Source of the DNA: Qipengyuania xiamenensis
GTDB taxonomy: Bacteria; Pseudomonadota; Alphaproteobacteria; Sphingomonadales; Sphingomonadaceae
NCBI RefSeq assembly: GCF_019711495.1
Contig: NZ_JAIGNM010000001.1
Coordinates: 558,001 to 622,000 of the forward strand
Direction: 5' to 3'
DNA: 64,000 nt
Below are positions 36,896 through 44,473 of the stretch, piece after piece. The notes beneath the pieces were generated by a model that was given only the letters and a program-made list of their open reading frames with translations, was not told where the DNA came from and ran no database searches. The translations under genes and the position numbers were made by a program. Within the stretch, counting starts at the first letter, position 1. Every line of letters begins with the position of its first letter.

Positions 36896-38281
36896 TTATT
36901 CTTGAAGTTCCATTACTTCGTCTACGAGATCGAACAAAGTTTGGTTGATACTATTCACCACGAAGCCCCCCTCTTTGAATGGCGCTTCTTTCACAAAACT
37001 TCGCCCATTGCCTTCCTCGAACTCGTATACCCTCACATCATCACGCCTCAATACGTCGTGCTTGGAGTATCCGAGCGCCTTCATCTTCGGTTGGGACAAA
37101 TCAGCCAAACGACAGAGTAAATTGATCTGCTGTATGAATGTGTCGCTGTGAGTGGTTGCCACGATAGGTCTGTCTGAATTTGCCAGCCGCGCTAAAGCAC
37201 GGGCCATACAGCGTTGAGCGCTTAGGTGGAGGTGCGCCTCTGGCTCCTCAATAATGATCCCGTCATAGCAAGGGCTAGCGCTTACTAGCGCAAGAAATGG
37301 CGTGAGCTCCGTAATCATTGACGAGACTGCGTGCATGGGCAGTGCGCCATCGAACTCCTTCGAGACAAAACGAAACTCTGGGACCCCTCGTCCAGTGATC
37401 GAAAGCTCGCCCCCGAAGATCGACCGCTCCAGAAATTCAACAATCTCCATGTTGAATCTTCCGGAATTGTCGCTCGATTGGATGAGATCCTGAATGAAAC
37501 GACTCATCGGAGCCGTAAAACGAGAAGAACGCCTTCGTGTTGATGTCGGCTCAGGATCAAACGCTGACGAGGCCAAATCACTAACGCTCAACACGAGTCC
37601 AGTACGAGCAGCAGGAAGATAAGTAGCCCTCATCCATTGCGCGTGCAGGTCTCCAAATATGATTTTTTCCACACACGCACGGTAGATCACGTCGTACTCA
37701 TTCGAATCTAGTCCAATTAGAGCACTTAAATTCTCTGCACTCCCACCCCCTTCTGCACTCCAGGAAAACATCCAAGAGCTAATGACATTAATAAAGTCGG
37801 ATTCACCAAGCTCAGCGCGAACCCACTCCGGTTCTTTTGACATTGCCTCTATGCAGATTTCAGACTTTGAGCGGAACTTTATCGACCCGACACGAAGGCT
37901 TTTGTGATTAAAGATTCGATGAGCAAACTTTTCAAAGTTTCGCGCCAAGAACCGATTGTAATGAGACAGAATCTTTTGACCAGATATCGAAATTTTTTCG
38001 TCAGGAGACTGTTTTGCTGAATCAAGCAAGTCCTTGAACCACTTAGGTGATTTGCAAAGATTCTCACCATTGTTGCCAAGCCCAAGAAAAGACGACCGGA
38101 CAGCCCACACGATATTGGCAAGATAGCTCTTTCCGGAGCTATTTTTCCCTACGAACATCACGAATTTGGAAAATTCTATTTCAGCATTTTTAATTTTTCC
38201 GAGGTCCTCGACGCTCATCACCGCAGAACCTTCCGGCGAATAACGAGCTCCTCGACTGTTAAGGCTGAGCATTTCGGGCAT
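36896..38281 (-). CDS. AAA/ABC-type ATPase of an OLD-like (AAA_15/AAA_21) family
   Basis: 461 residues. Walker A G45-K-N-S-S-G-K-S52 follows LGKIKNAEIEFSKFVMFVGKNSSGKS, and Walker B is GIIIEEPEAHLHL (about 341-353) with the catalytic E346. The H-loop TTHSDTF has H378. This single split ATPase head with a long helical insertion is typical of OLD-family and similar ATPases in phage-defence systems. The C-terminus (VRVYEFEEGNGRSFV, DLVDEVMELQE) has no TOPRIM domain, so the ATPase needs a separate effector, presumably the small downstream gene. The start is uncertain: ATG 38281 or ATG 38218 (MSVEDLGKI, with AAGG upstream). Lower GC than neighbours suggests transfer. Confidence 0.82.
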   Translation of the reverse strand: MPEMLSLNSRGARYSPEGSAVMSVEDLGKIKNAEIEFSKFVMFVGKNSSGKSYLANIVWAVRSSFLGLGNNGENLCKSPKWFKDLLDSAKQSPDEKISISGQKILSHYNRFLARNFEKFAHRIFNHKSLRVGSIKFRSKSEICIEAMSKEPEWVRAELGESDFINVISSWMFSWSAEGGGSAENLSALIGLDSNEYDVIYRACVEKIIFGDLHAQWMRATYLPAARTGLVLSVSDLASSAFDPEPTSTRRRSSRFTAPMSRFIQDLIQSSDNSGRFNMEIVEFLERSIFGGELSITGRGVPEFRFVSKEFDGALPMHAVSSMITELTPFLALVSASPCYDGIIIEEPEAHLHLSAQRCMARALARLANSDRPIVATTHSDTFIQQINLLCRLADLSQPKMKALGYSKHDVLRRDDVRVYEFEEGNGRSFVKEAPFKEGGFVVNSINQTLFDLVDEVMELQE

Positions 38282-38482
38282 TCTCGATTTCTATCCAAAC
38301 AACATGCTTGTGAAGGCTCGCACTACGGTATTTGACAGGGTTGGCAAACCCAGTTTGTCCCAGCCGCAATTCAGGAGAAAACCTTTCCATTGGCGATCTC
38401 TAAAAAGCCATTGGTCGGTAACAATCAGGATCAGGAGATCCCATTTTCCTACTTGGCCGGAATGTGCATCGTGGCTTGGGCC
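38282..38482. other. 201-bp gap between the ATPase module and the gene remnant
   Basis: AT-richer on its left part like the ATPase gene, then changing to chromosome-like composition near 38460. A promoter for the ATPase is expected here on the - strand, but I could not fix a convincing -35/-10 pair. The composition break marks a possible boundary of an inserted segment. Confidence 0.4.
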
Positions 38483-38865
38483 ATGACCGAAAGCACCCGC
38501 AAGCTCGCCCGCCAGGCCACCTCTGCCGTCGCGCATGTGGCACCTGAGCCCGAGGATGACGATCCCCTCCTCGCCTTCGCGCCCTTCATCCACTCTCACC
38601 CGCGGCGCAATTGACCGTGCGGTCAGCTTCGCTTCCGATTACGCCGCAGCTCCAGCGGCGCTTCGTCGCCACGCTGGCGGCCACCGGGATCGTCACGCAG
38701 GCGGCGCGCTCCGTGGGCAATAGCATGGAGGCGCTCTACAAGCTGTGGGCGCGGCTTGGGTCGGAAGGGTTTGCGGCGGCCTGGGACGCGGCGCTGGAGC
38801 GCGGGCTGCAGCGGCTTCGCGCTGGAGTTCCGTCTCGCCCGACTGGCCCTAGAACCAGGCCCTGA
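38483..38865 (+). pseudogene. Frameshifted remnant of a sphingomonad-type HTH-like gene
   Basis: Two adjacent + strand pieces appear to be one broken gene. The first (38483-38614) reads MTESTRKLARQATSAVAH and ends DDPLLAFAPFIHSHPRRN followed by TGA. The second, in another frame (38611-38865), reads ITPQLQRRFVATLAATGIVTQAARSVGNSMEALYKLW, an HTH-like segment, then AAWDAALERGLQRL before losing similarity. From memory of this family in Sphingomonadales, the acidic N-terminal part and the HTH-like part belong to a single protein. The C-terminal part is missing. Family identity is inference. Confidence 0.6.
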
Positions 38866-39832
38866 TGCCGAAGACGGCTGCCACGCCGTCCGGATCCTCG
38901 CCCGCGAGGCGCGCGATATCCGCGGTCTCGCCCAGCTTGGCCTCGTAGCCGACGCCGACATAGGGGGCGAACTCGCGAGCGATTTCGTAGCGCAGGCGCA
39001 GGCCCGTCTCGATCTTGGTGAGCCCTGCCCCGATCTCGCGTTCGGGAATGTCCTGTGCGGACAGTTCCAGCTCCACCCGAGGCTGCAGGATCAGGCGTTG
39101 CGTGATCTTCTGGTCGTATTCGCCCTCCAGCCGCGCGGTGAGGTCGCCGCGGTCGGACAGGAACAGCGCGCCGTCTACGTGCCACATATAGGGCGCAAGG
39201 CCCTGCACGCCGAGCACGAGGTGGCTGCGGGTTTCCGGCTCGAGATCGATGCGCGCGCCTGCCTGCAGGTCGAAAAAGGGGCCGATCGCATGGCCCCACA
39301 GCGCCTGTATCTCGGCGTCTTCGATACTCTCGCCGAATTCGCCCTCGCCTTCGGACTTGATCACGAACTTGTCGATATCGCCGCCGTACCAGCCCTGCAC
39401 GTCCCACAGGAACGCCTCGTGACCGTCGGAAATGCGCACTTCCAGCCGCTCGGCCATGAGGGTGCCGGTCAGCATGTCGCCGTGGGTGGCGTGGTTGGTC
39501 TTGCGAGCCCCGGCCATGGCTTCGGCGCCGAAGATTTCGTCGGCCGCGTGCTGCGGACCCTCGAACGCCTCTGCGGGCGGCGGGCCGGAGGGGAAGTCGC
39601 CCATGGCATGCGCCGAATGGTCCATCTGCGGCTTGGCGGTCAGGTCGGGGAGCTTGAACGGAGCGGGCGCCTTTTTCATCTCGCCGTGGCCCGAATGATC
39701 GTCCTTCGCGGGCTGCTCGGTCGCGGGCTTCTCCTCCTGCGCCCCGTGCCCTTCATGGCCCGACATGTCCTGCGCGGACAGCGGCGCTGCGGCGAGCGCG
39801 AGTGTGCTCGCAAGGCCGAGGCGGAGCATCAT
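38849..39832 (-). CDS. copB: Copper resistance protein B, outer-membrane
   Basis: 327 residues: signal peptide (ending PLSAQ), a His/Met-rich segment (DMSGHEGHG, DHSGHGEMKK, MDHSAHAMGDF), then a C-terminal beta-barrel-like domain of about 220 residues matching CopB/PcoB (HATHGDMLTGTLMAERLEV, RYEIAREFAPYVGVGYE) and ending in Phe, as outer-membrane barrels do. It works with the multicopper oxidase CopA in copper resistance. ATG overlaps the copA stop by 4 bp. Tail overlaps the gene remnant on the opposite strand by 17 bp. Confidence 0.93.
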   Translation of the reverse strand: MMLRLGLASTLALAAAPLSAQDMSGHEGHGAQEEKPATEQPAKDDHSGHGEMKKAPAPFKLPDLTAKPQMDHSAHAMGDFPSGPPPAEAFEGPQHAADEIFGAEAMAGARKTNHATHGDMLTGTLMAERLEVRISDGHEAFLWDVQGWYGGDIDKFVIKSEGEGEFGESIEDAEIQALWGHAIGPFFDLQAGARIDLEPETRSHLVLGVQGLAPYMWHVDGALFLSDRGDLTARLEGEYDQKITQRLILQPRVELELSAQDIPEREIGAGLTKIETGLRLRYEIAREFAPYVGVGYEAKLGETADIARLAGEDPDGVAAVFGIRAWF

Positions 39833-41547
39833 GCGCCCTCTCCCGCTGCGGGGAACGGACGCACGGTCACCGTCTGCATCATGCCGGCGTGCATGTGGTA
39901 GAGCAGGTGGCAGTGGAAGGCCCAGTCGCCCGGCTCGTTCGCGGTGACGTCGAAGGTCGCCGTGCTGCCCGGCTGGACGATGACCGTGTGCTTGAGCGGC
40001 TGGTTCATCATCCCCGCCCCGTTGACCAGCTCGAAGAAGTGGCCGTGCAGGTGGATGGGGTGCGCCATCATCGTGTCGTTGACCAGCTTCACCCGCACCC
40101 GCTCGTCATAGGCGAAGCGGATCGGGTCGTCGGTCACGGCAGAGAACTTCTTGCCGTCGAAGCTCCACATGTAGCGTTCCATGTTGCCGGTCAGGTGGAT
40201 TTCCATCTGGCGCGTCGGCATGCGATGCGGGTTCATCCGCTTCGCCTTGAGATCGGTGTAGCGCAGCACGCGATGATCGACATTGTCGAGCCCGAGGCCC
40301 GGGTAATCCATCCGGTCCATCGGCATGGGCGAGACCATGTCCAGCCCCGGCCCTACCTTCACATCGGCAGGCAGCTTGGAGGTGTCACGCATCGAGTGGT
40401 CCATTTCGCCATGCCCCATCGCGCCGTGGTCCATCCCGCCGTGGTCCATGCCTGCCATCGAGCCCATGCCCATATCGGCCATGGTGAGCGTCACCGGCTC
40501 GCGCTGCGGCGGCGGCGTGGCTCTGTGGCCCTTGTGCGAGGTGAGCGAAGCCACACCCATGCCCGAGCGGTCCATCGCCTCTGCCACCAGCGCATGGCTG
40601 CCCGCTGGAGGCGCGACGATCACGTCGTAGGTCTCGGCCGTGGCGATCTGGAACTCGTCCACCTCGACCGGCGCGACCTCCATTCCATCGGCGGCGATCA
40701 CGGTCATCGGCACGCCGGGAATGCGCACGTTGAAGAAGGTCATCGCAGAGCCATTGATCACGCGCAGGCGAACCTTCTCGCCCGGCGCGAACAGATATTC
40801 GAGCCCGTCCATCGGGCCATGGCCATTCATGAGGAAGGTGTAGGTCGAGCCAGTCACATCCGAGATGTCGCGCGGGTTCATGCGCATCCCGCCCCACATC
40901 AGCCGCTCGCTGACGGGCATGTCGCCTTCGGTCGCGGTCTGCATCTGGTTGTTGAAGTAGTGCTCGCCGACTTTCAGCAGGCGGGCGATCTCGTGCGGAT
41001 GGCGCGGCGTGAATTCGCTCAGCAGGACGACATAGTCGCGGTCGTAGCGCGGATCCGGTTCGGCGCTCTCGATGATAAGCGGACCATAGTGCCCCGCCTG
41101 CTCCTGCAGGCCCGAGTGCGAGTGCCACCAGTAGGTGCCGTTCTGTCGGATCGGGAATTCGTAGGTGAAGGTCTCGCCCGGCTTGATACCGGGAAAGCTG
41201 ACGCCCGGAACACCGTCGAACTGGAACGGCAACAACAGGCCGTGCCAGTGGATCGAGGTATCTTCATCGAGATTATTGGTCACATCGATGCGGACGTTCT
41301 GGCCTTCCTTGAGGCGCACCAGAGGTCCGGGCACGCTGCCGTTCACGGCGATCGCATGCCCCTTTCGCCCACCGACCGCGAAGTGATGGTCGCCGACACT
41401 CAGCGCGATCTTCTCACCGGAAACCTCGCCAAAACCCTGCTTCGCATGGGTCAGGCTCTCACCGCGCGCCCATGCCGGAAGCGGAAGCGACATCGCCGCT
41501 CCGAGGGCTGCGGTGCTCGTGATGAATTTGCGGCGATCTACCGACAT
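39829..41547 (-). CDS. copA: Copper resistance multicopper oxidase CopA, Tat-exported
   Basis: 572 residues. Tat signal with RRKFITS near residue 5. Copper sites: IHWHGLLLP (about 95), WHSHSGLQEQAGHYG, HPIHLHGHFFEL and the C-terminal HCHLLYHMHAGM. A Met/His-rich loop occurs in the middle (MGMGSMAGMDHGG and following). It oxidises Cu(I) in the periplasm. The start ATG 41547 puts the twin-arginine motif at the N-terminus; sequence upstream is promoter. Controlled by the CsoR operator at 41599. Confidence 0.95.
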   Translation of the reverse strand: MSVDRRKFITSTAALGAAMSLPLPAWARGESLTHAKQGFGEVSGEKIALSVGDHHFAVGGRKGHAIAVNGSVPGPLVRLKEGQNVRIDVTNNLDEDTSIHWHGLLLPFQFDGVPGVSFPGIKPGETFTYEFPIRQNGTYWWHSHSGLQEQAGHYGPLIIESAEPDPRYDRDYVVLLSEFTPRHPHEIARLLKVGEHYFNNQMQTATEGDMPVSERLMWGGMRMNPRDISDVTGSTYTFLMNGHGPMDGLEYLFAPGEKVRLRVINGSAMTFFNVRIPGVPMTVIAADGMEVAPVEVDEFQIATAETYDVIVAPPAGSHALVAEAMDRSGMGVASLTSHKGHRATPPPQREPVTLTMADMGMGSMAGMDHGGMDHGAMGHGEMDHSMRDTSKLPADVKVGPGLDMVSPMPMDRMDYPGLGLDNVDHRVLRYTDLKAKRMNPHRMPTRQMEIHLTGNMERYMWSFDGKKFSAVTDDPIRFAYDERVRVKLVNDTMMAHPIHLHGHFFELVNGAGMMNQPLKHTVIVQPGSTATFDVTANEPGDWAFHCHLLYHMHAGMMQTVTVRPFPAAGEGA

Positions 41548-41572
41548 GAACGCTACCGTAAAAAAGGTTCTG

Positions 41573-41601
41573 TTGAAGGACTTCGGGCGATCACATATAT
41601 A
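41573..41601 (+). promoter_or_regulatory. Promoter of csoR
   Basis: -35 TTGAAG (41573-41578) and -10 TATATA (41596-41601) with a 17-bp spacer. The -10 overlaps the palindromic operator at 41599-41615. The leader before csoR is short, about 17 nt. Confidence 0.65.
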
Positions 41602-41615
41602 CCCCCACAGGGTAT
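41599..41615. promoter_or_regulatory. CsoR-type operator between copA and csoR
   Basis: ATACCC-CCACA-GGGTAT: two perfect 6-bp inverted arms separated by five bases, with a G/C-run core, the form seen for CsoR/RcnR-family operators. It overlaps the csoR -10 and lies between the -35 (TTGTAA, 41621-41616) and -10 (TATGTG, 17-bp spacing) of a - strand promoter for copA, so one bound repressor could shut both divergent promoters. Confidence 0.8.
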
Positions 41616-41624
41616 TACAACTGG

Positions 41625-41903
41625 ATGGACGACATGGCTGCGAATGCCGACGCAAAAATCAATCGACTCAACCGGATTGCGGGTCAGGTGAACGGCGTCG
41701 CGAAGATGATCGAGGACGATCGCTACTGCATGGACATCCTGCACCAGATCCAAGCCATCAAGTCGGCGCTCGCCAAGGTCGAGACGCAGGTCCTCAAGGA
41801 TCACGCCGCCTGCTGCGTGGCCGAAGCAATCGCCAGCGGCGACGAGGCCGAGCAGCGCCAGAAGTTCGAGGAACTGGTCGAACTGCTGGAAAAGCGCCGC
41901 TAG
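41625..41903 (+). CDS. csoR: Copper-sensing CsoR/RcnR/FrmR-family repressor
   Basis: 92 residues of the all-helical metal-sensitive repressor family: NRLNRIAGQVNGVAKMIEDDRYCMDILHQIQAIKSALAKVETQVLKDHAACCVAEAI. The metal-site Cys is in YCMD near residue 37 and a second pair CC near 66; the intervening His lies in LKDHAACC, giving a C-H-C pattern consistent with Cu(I) sensing. ATG 41625 or ATG 41634 are both possible starts; the second has GGATGGA upstream. Divergent from copA-copB, with which it shares the operator. Confidence 0.88.
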   Translation: MDDMAANADAKINRLNRIAGQVNGVAKMIEDDRYCMDILHQIQAIKSALAKVETQVLKDHAACCVAEAIASGDEAEQRQKFEELVELLEKRR

Positions 41904-41949
41904 TTCGAGCCGCTATACCCGTTTTCAAATTACCCAAGGAGCCCGCCCG

Positions 41950-42429
41950 ATGAGCATTCGATCGCTGACCCGCACCCCGCTTCGCCTCGCACTGGGCCTG
42001 TCGCTTGCCGCATGTGCGGGCGCTGCTCAGGCGACCAGCATCACGATGTATCGCGATCCGAACTGCGGCTGCTGCCTCGCCTGGCTCGACCATGCGGACG
42101 ACCACTTCGCCAAGGGTGACGAGACGGTGGCGAGCAAGACCATCGACAGCGAGAATATCGCAGCGGTGAAAGCCGCCAATGGCGTGCCTGCCGATCTCGT
42201 TTCCTGCCACACCGCCATCGTCGACGGCATGGTGATCGAAGGCCATGTCCCTGCCGCCGACGTCGAGCGGCTCTTGGCCGAACGACCGGAAGGCATCACC
42301 GGCCTTGCTGTGGCCGGAATGCCCCTGGGATCGCCGGGCATGGAAATGGGGGCACGACGGCAGGCCTTCCAGGTCATCGCCTTCGGGCCCGACAAACGGA
42401 TGGTCTGGGCGAGCTACCCCGCCAGCTAG
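41950..42429 (+). CDS. DUF411 periplasmic metal-binding protein
   Basis: 159 residues: signal peptide (ending near AAQA, about residue 28), then ITMYRDPNCGCCLAWLDH with the C-G-C-C metal-binding motif, and LVSCHTAIVDGMVIEGHVPAADVERLLAERP, the DUF411 pattern. It is usually found beside copper resistance genes and probably binds Cu(I) in the periplasm. It is 46 bp after csoR on the same strand, with AAGGAG upstream, and so is likely co-transcribed. Confidence 0.87.
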   Translation: MSIRSLTRTPLRLALGLSLAACAGAAQATSITMYRDPNCGCCLAWLDHADDHFAKGDETVASKTIDSENIAAVKAANGVPADLVSCHTAIVDGMVIEGHVPAADVERLLAERPEGITGLAVAGMPLGSPGMEMGARRQAFQVIAFGPDKRMVWASYPAS

Positions 42430-42448
42430 GGACAGGACTCGCGCCGTC

Positions 42449-43069
42449 TCAGCTTCCGGTTTCCACCTCTTCGCGAAGTTCCGGAGTAATCGGACGTTCG
42501 ACAGCCTTTTCGGCTTCATCGAGCAGTTCCGGAGTGAGCTCTGCGGTGCGCGGAGGTATGGGCGTTCCGTCGCCCATTTCGCCGTTCACCTCGATATCCT
42601 CGAGCAGCAGCTTCATCTCGGCGATTTCCTTCACCTGGGCCTCGATGATGGCGTCGGCGAGCTTGCGCACACGCGGGTCGCTGATCTCGGCACGGCGGCT
42701 GGTCAGCACGGCTATAGAATGATGCGGGATCATCGCCTTCATCCATGCCTCGTCCTCGACCGTCGCCTGGCTCCGGGCGAGGAACAGGAACAAGAAGAAT
42801 CCAGCGATTGCGGCAACCATCACGATAAACTTGGTCGCCAGTGACTTGTACATACCCCACATGAAACCGAGCATGATCACGATCATGGCCATGCCCATCA
42901 TCAGCGCCATCCACATCCGGGTCTGGCTGAAAAAGGCGTGATCGGCCTCGTAAATATTGGAATATTTGAGGACAAACATCGTCACGATGGAGGTGGCGAT
43001 CATGGCGAAGAAAGTCGTCCACTTGCCTTGGTGGGATTTGCCGGAATGCCCTGCTGATTGATTTTCCAT
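42449..43069 (-). CDS. DUF305 membrane protein of the copper island
   Basis: 206 residues: three hydrophobic helices in the first 115 residues (WTTFFAMIATSIVTMFVL, MWMALMMGMAMIVIMLGFMWGM, FIVMVAAIAGFFLFLFL), then the DUF305 segment with AWMKAMIPHHSIAVLTSRRAEI and a helical region, and a Pro/Glu-rich tail. The MIPHHS motif, near a Met-rich membrane part, is suggestive of copper binding. The start ATG 43069 has AGGAGAAAAGG upstream. A CsoR-like operator lies 23 bp before it. Confidence 0.86.
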   Translation of the reverse strand: MENQSAGHSGKSHQGKWTTFFAMIATSIVTMFVLKYSNIYEADHAFFSQTRMWMALMMGMAMIVIMLGFMWGMYKSLATKFIVMVAAIAGFFLFLFLARSQATVEDEAWMKAMIPHHSIAVLTSRRAEISDPRVRKLADAIIEAQVKEIAEMKLLLEDIEVNGEMGDGTPIPPRTAELTPELLDEAEKAVERPITPELREEVETGS

Positions 43070-43091
43070 CCTTTTCTCCTTCGATCTGACA

Positions 43092-43108
43092 ATACCGAGG
43101 TAGGGTAT
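43092..43108. promoter_or_regulatory. Second CsoR-like operator, upstream of the DUF305 gene
   Basis: ATACCG-AGGTA-GGGTAT has the same 6-5-6 geometry as the operator at 41599-41615, differing by one base in the left arm (ATACCG for ATACCC) and in the spacer. It lies just upstream of the DUF305 start, on the promoter side. This extends the copper regulon beyond the copA/csoR promoter. Confidence 0.62.
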
Positions 43109-43223
43109 GGAGTTCCGAAGACGCGGTATGGGCCAAAGAACGACCGCGCCTCGTTGCCAGCGCGAGCATGGCACGGCAAACCGTGATAAGACGGTCGCGA
43201 ACGGACCAGGAGGTTCATCAGTC

Positions 43224-43820
43224 GTGCGTCAATCCGACCTAGTCATCCATACCGAGCTGGAGAACGGGCATCCGGTATGCATTCGCACGATACGCGAAGA
43301 CGACGCGGACCGCATGCGGGTGGGTATCGGCAGGATGTCGCCTCAGTCGCGCTACTTGCGGTTCTTTTCCGGCGCCTCGACCCCGCCCAGCTGGGTGATC
43401 GAACGACTGACCACCGTGGACGGACATGATCACATTGCCTGGGGAGCCATCGATTCCTCGGGCGATGAAGACGCTGCCATCGGCGCCGTACACGCCTTTC
43501 GCCAGAAGGATGACGAGGACAGCGCGGAATTCTCCGTCGGCGTGCTCGACGATTATCATGGCCTCGGTCTCGGCAAGCTCCTGACCGCGACCATCCTGCT
43601 CGATGCGCAGGCTGAAGGGCTGAACGATTTCTCGGTCAACATCCTGAGTGACAATCGCAGTGCCCGCGACTTCACCCGTTCGCTAGGGGGCAATTATCTG
43701 GGGCTACAGGACGGGGTGATGGAATACGAACTGGTTATCAGCGAGGCCATCGCGCGCCTTCGCGCAGAATGCGATCCGCCCGGCATGGCAAAAGTCTTCA
43801 GGGCCTTCGACCGAATTTGA
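43224..43820 (+). CDS. GNAT-family N-acetyltransferase
   Basis: 198 residues starting at GTG 43224, ten bases after a perfect AGGAGG. The GNAT core is AEFSVGVLDDYHGLGLGKLLTATILLDAQAEG with the acetyl-CoA loop Q/R-x-x-G-x-G/A variant (HGLGLGKLL), preceded by IREDDADRMRVGIGRMSPQSRYLRFF, a pattern shared with protein acetyltransferase (Pat-type) domains. Substrate unknown. Its tail overlaps the convergent gene by 23 bp. Confidence 0.86.
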   Translation: MRQSDLVIHTELENGHPVCIRTIREDDADRMRVGIGRMSPQSRYLRFFSGASTPPSWVIERLTTVDGHDHIAWGAIDSSGDEDAAIGAVHAFRQKDDEDSAEFSVGVLDDYHGLGLGKLLTATILLDAQAEGLNDFSVNILSDNRSARDFTRSLGGNYLGLQDGVMEYELVISEAIARLRAECDPPGMAKVFRAFDRI

Positions 43821-44361
43821 CAGGCTCGTTGGGCGCAAGGAAATCCTTCGCGAGCAACCCGTACATCATCACGTCACGCAGGCCGATATGCGTGGTCTCA
43901 TGCTCGCGGAAATAGGCCTCGCGGGTGAACCCGAGGCTACCCAGCAGCCGGATTGAAGCGGAATTTTCGGCGTCCACCTCGGCCGTGATCTTGCGCAGCC
44001 CGTCGGTCTCGAACAGGTGGCGGACGAGCGCTTCGGTGCACTCGCGGGCGACGCCCTCCCGCTGTCGATGCGCACAGGTGATGTAGCCGATTTCCTCGAC
44101 CCCTTCCTCATGCGCCGGGACCGATACGAAGCGGGCTGCGACCTGCCCTTCCCCGTCCTCTGCAATCCAGGTTCGCCCGTTCCACGTCGGATCGGCCAGC
44201 CACCCCCACAGTTCTTCCTCGCTGGCGAATGCTGGCCGGGTCAGGAAACGGCACTGGTCCGTGTCGGAAAGCGTGGAGTACAGGGCCGCGCAGTCGCTCT
44301 CCTGCAAGGGGCGCAAGGTGAAGCGTTCGGTGCTCAGTTCGGGAACGCGGCGAATAGTCAT
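43798..44361 (-). CDS. RimJ/RimL-type GNAT acetyltransferase
   Basis: 187 residues opening with STERFTLRPLQESDCAALYSTLSD, and EIGYITCAHRQREGVARECTEALVRHLFETDGLRKITAEVDAENSASIRLLGSLGFTREAYF in the C-terminal half, the RimJ/RimL class of GNAT enzymes. ATG 44361 was chosen; upstream in-frame sequence is not part of the fold. Convergent with the previous gene. Substrate unknown. Confidence 0.86.
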   Translation of the reverse strand: MTIRRVPELSTERFTLRPLQESDCAALYSTLSDTDQCRFLTRPAFASEEELWGWLADPTWNGRTWIAEDGEGQVAARFVSVPAHEEGVEEIGYITCAHRQREGVARECTEALVRHLFETDGLRKITAEVDAENSASIRLLGSLGFTREAYFREHETTHIGLRDVMMYGLLAKDFLAPNEPVKFGRRP

Positions 44362-44473
44362 TCCGTCCACTTGCCCTCCGGCGACCGATCCGCCAAGCCT
44401 CGCACAGGAATTGTGGGGGAAAGGGGTCGCACGCCCTTCTCGCGCTTCACGCAGCAATTGAGGGGTCAGGACA

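Noticed and set aside
36896-38281. Gabija GajA or classical OLD nuclease
   Set aside because: The TOPRIM domain that defines those proteins is missing, and no UvrD-like partner is adjacent.
38291-38599. - strand open frame of about 100 codons upstream of the ATPase
   Set aside because: Overlaps the gene remnant antisense, has no ribosome site and its composition changes midway. Probably spurious.
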